The notes under the pieces: generated by a model
Databases searched by the model: none
Seen by the model: only the letters and a program-made list of their open reading frames with translations
What the model was told of the DNA's origin: nothing
NCBI RefSeq assembly: GCF_010645065.1
Contig: NZ_JAADZW010000001.1
Coordinates: 496,001 to 560,000, forward strand
Direction of reading: 5' to 3'
Length of the DNA stretch: 64,000 bases
Source of the DNA: Flavobacterium fluviatile
Lineage (GTDB): Bacteria; Bacteroidota; Bacteroidia; Flavobacteriales; Flavobacteriaceae
Part shown: positions 63,997-64,000 of the stretch, one piece after another
Numbering within the stretch: the stretch's first letter is position 1
Layout: each line of letters starts with the position of its first letter
Made by a program: the position numbers and the translations under genes

Positions 63997-64000
63997 ATTA

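Overview
The window looks like a chromosomal segment of a Flavobacteriaceae bacterium, most likely Flavobacterium. The DNA is AT-rich. It carries a hybrid two-component system (HTCS), several putative TAnnTTTG promoter elements of Bacteroidetes type, SusC/D-independent glycan genes, Omp85, PorT-like and DUF4136 envelope proteins, and lipoproteins with short Bacteroidetes lipoboxes. I see no rRNA, tRNA or CRISPR array. Coding regions cover most of it. The longer non-coding stretches hold hairpin terminators, operator-like palindromes, dispersed repeats and gene remnants.

Layout. 1-590: array of inverted-repeat (REP-like) units. 622-9937: HTCS regulator divergent from a GH3 glycosidase, a small gene and a GH130 phosphorylase-type enzyme. 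10188-12236: DUF4130 protein plus radical SAM protein, a putative DNA-repair pair. 12554-17318: heme oxygenase plus bacteriophytochrome, divergent from a soluble PAS histidine kinase. 17329-18961: decayed GH51 arabinofuranosidase tail, a DUF4861 protein and an unidentified remnant. 19053-26818: xylose/xylan locus (transaldolase-like aldolase, xylA, xylB, GntR-type regulator, cytoplasmic GH43, GPH symporter). 27418-31623: NHEJ genes ligD and ku with a small membrane protein and a SpoIIAA-like protein. 31902-32234: 19-cysteine metal-binding protein. 32393-40196: RND efflux operon divergent from a LytS/LytTR pair. 40215-41665: frameshifted DUF3861 gene and two thioredoxin-fold proteins. 42218-53570: GH1 glucosidase, envelope proteins, an AraC regulator and two DUF1254/DUF1214 proteins. 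54610-59341: GH2 and GH43 secreted enzymes. 59470-63996: a DUF2235 alpha/beta-hydrolase followed by one intact and two broken DUF2931 lipoprotein copies.

How the genes fit together. The xylose block forms a full route: uptake of xylosides by the symporter, cytoplasmic cleavage by GH43, then isomerase, kinase and pentose-phosphate entry. Palindromes in its promoters are candidate sites for its regulator. The heme oxygenase makes the bilin for the phytochrome encoded directly downstream. LigD and Ku are convergent and together should repair double-strand breaks. The LytTR pair probably controls the divergent efflux pump.

Most worth following up: (1) the DUF2235-DUF2931 cassette at the right edge, which has the architecture of a lipase effector with a tandem, decaying immunity-like family; (2) short mobile elements with matching terminal inverted repeats and intact 10-11 bp direct repeats at 49640-49864 and 53740-53958, plus a degenerate relative at 57566-57743. 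The first and third carry a REP-like core; the second has a different core.
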